In this document: piece after piece, positions 4,932-5,766 of the stretch
Position numbering within the stretch: the stretch's first letter is position 1
Layout: every line of letters begins with the position of its first letter
Origin: Desulfobacterales bacterium
Lineage (GTDB): Bacteria; Desulfobacterota; Desulfobacteria; Desulfobacterales; SpSt-501
NCBI GenBank assembly: GCA_025454275.1
Contig: JALOOS010000164.1
Location: 1 to 5,766, forward strand
DNA: 5,766 bases
Direction of reading: 5' to 3'
Translations under genes and position numbers: made by a program
The notes under the pieces: generated by a model
Database searches by the model: none
The model's input: only the letters and a program-made list of their open reading frames with translations
Told to the model about the DNA's origin: nothing

Positions 4932-5766
4932 ATGCCTCGCCGGGCCCGCATCGATGCTGCTGGTGCACTGCACCATATCATTTGTCGGGGAATCGAGCGC
5001 CGGAAGATATTCCTGACGCATTCCGACCGTGATGATTTTCTCGTGCGGCTCGGAACGGTGTTGGCGGAAACCGGCACCCCCTGCTATGCATGGGCCTTGA
5101 TGGGCAACCATTTTCACCTGCTGCTGCGCTCGGGGAATGCTCCGGTAGCCAAGGTGATGAGCCGGCTGCTGACAGGCTATGCCGGCAGCTTCAACCGCAG
5201 GCACAGGCGGTCCGGGCATCTGTTCCAAAACCGCTACAAATCGGTCCTCTGCGAGGAGGACGCCTATTTTTTAGAACTGGTGCGCTACATCCACCTCAAC
5301 CCCCTGCGCGCCGAGGCGGTGGCAGCGCTGGATGAGTTGGACCGCTATCCGTTCTGCGGCCACGGCGTCGTGATGGGAAACCACGAAAAAGCGTGGCAGG
5401 ATGCGGATTCAGTGCTCCGGATGTTCGGAAGAGGCCTTTCCCAGGCGCGCTCGGCCTACCGGGAGTTTGTCGCGGAGGGGATCCCGCTCGGAAGGCGGCC
5501 GGAGCTGACCGGAGGGGGCCTGGTTCGCAGCGCGGGCGGATGGCAGGCAGTGAAGGCCCTGCGCCGTTCGCGGTTGCATGTGCTGGGGGATGAACGCATC
5601 CTGGGAAGCGGCGATTTCGTGGAATCGGTGCTGTCCGAGCAGGCGGAGCGTCTTCATCGCCGCTACGAGATCGAGGCTCGCGGATATGACTTTGCGTGGC
5701 TCTCCGGCCGCGTCGGAGAGGTGTTCGCCATCGACCCCAAGGAGCTGCTGAGCGCCGGCAGGCAGC
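4932..5766 (+). CDS. Y1 (HUH) transposase, REP-associated/IS200-like group, partial at window end
   Basis: An uninterrupted reading frame runs from the ATG at 4932 past the window edge; 278 codons are visible with no stop. The encoded single-strand DNA nuclease/transposase has the Y1_Tnp fold. Motifs are PRRARIDAAGALHHIICRG (2-20), the metal-binding HUH signature in MGNHFHLLL (57-65; His60 and His62), RSGHLFQNRYKS (93-104), and YFLELVRYIHLNPLRAEAV (112-130). The catalytic tyrosine is most likely Tyr119 by comparison with E. coli TnpA-REP, with Tyr112 the alternative. Such enzymes cut and rejoin DNA at hairpin-bearing ends through a 5'-phosphotyrosine. Residues beyond about 145 form a C-terminal extension absent from minimal IS200 transposases. 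The segment WLSGRVGEVFAIDPKELLSAGRQ resembles the entry into a DnaA-C-like helix-turn-helix found in long members of this group; its remainder lies outside the window. AT-ending codons (ATA, TTA, ACA) are more frequent than in the upstream genes, which suggests acquisition. It could be a mobile element gene or a domesticated REP-type transposase. Confidence 0.9.
   Translation, partial: MPRRARIDAAGALHHIICRGIERRKIFLTHSDRDDFLVRLGTVLAETGTPCYAWALMGNHFHLLLRSGNAPVAKVMSRLLTGYAGSFNRRHRRSGHLFQNRYKSVLCEEDAYFLELVRYIHLNPLRAEAVAALDELDRYPFCGHGVVMGNHEKAWQDADSVLRMFGRGLSQARSAYREFVAEGIPLGRRPELTGGGLVRSAGGWQAVKALRRSRLHVLGDERILGSGDFVESVLSEQAERLHRRYEIEARGYDFAWLSGRVGEVFAIDPKELLSAGRQ

Noticed and set aside
3669..5228. 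A 519-codon minus-strand open frame spanning the recD2 end and the transposase start
   Set aside because: It crosses two well-supported plus-strand genes and their AT-rich junction, and has a shadow-like composition with no motif or convincing start.

Overview
The window is a GC-rich bacterial chromosomal segment. It carries three complete plus-strand protein genes, a fourth that runs off the right edge, and no RNA gene or CRISPR array that I can see. Codon usage is strongly GC-biased. The gene set and the style of the transposase suggest a Desulfobacterota-like (deltaproteobacterial) or similar environmental proteobacterium. That placement is an inference from family resemblance, not something the sequence proves.

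Layout. Positions 1-154 are a leader with a plausible sigma70-type promoter and a strong Shine-Dalgarno sequence. Positions 155-2110 encode acetoacetate--CoA ligase. Positions 2111-2220 form an intergenic region filled largely by an array of 8-nt units (consensus RGGARGCT). Positions 2221-2631 encode a short TrmO/TsaA-type tRNA methyltransferase. Two bases after its stop codon, at 2634, starts a RecD2-type helicase. Its last part is altered by a short tandem duplication (4708-4783) that shifts the frame, replaces the family-like C-terminus and moves the stop from the expected 4855-4857 to 4872-4874. Positions 4854-4931 are an AT-rich junction with two adjacent hairpins. From 4932 to the end lies a Y1 (HUH) transposase of the REP-associated/IS200-like group, open at the window edge.

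How they fit together. trmO and recD2 look translationally coupled, although their roles (tRNA modification and DNA repair) are unrelated. The acetoacetate--CoA ligase is probably a separate unit that feeds acetoacetate into acetoacetyl-CoA for C4, polyhydroxyalkanoate or ketone-body metabolism; none of its pathway partners are in the window. The transposase and its hairpin leader sit directly against the 3' end of recD2 and differ from the other genes in base composition.

I found no convincing evidence of an undescribed multi-gene system. The observations most worth checking are the frame-shifting duplication in recD2, the 8-nt intergenic array and the double hairpin next to the transposase.
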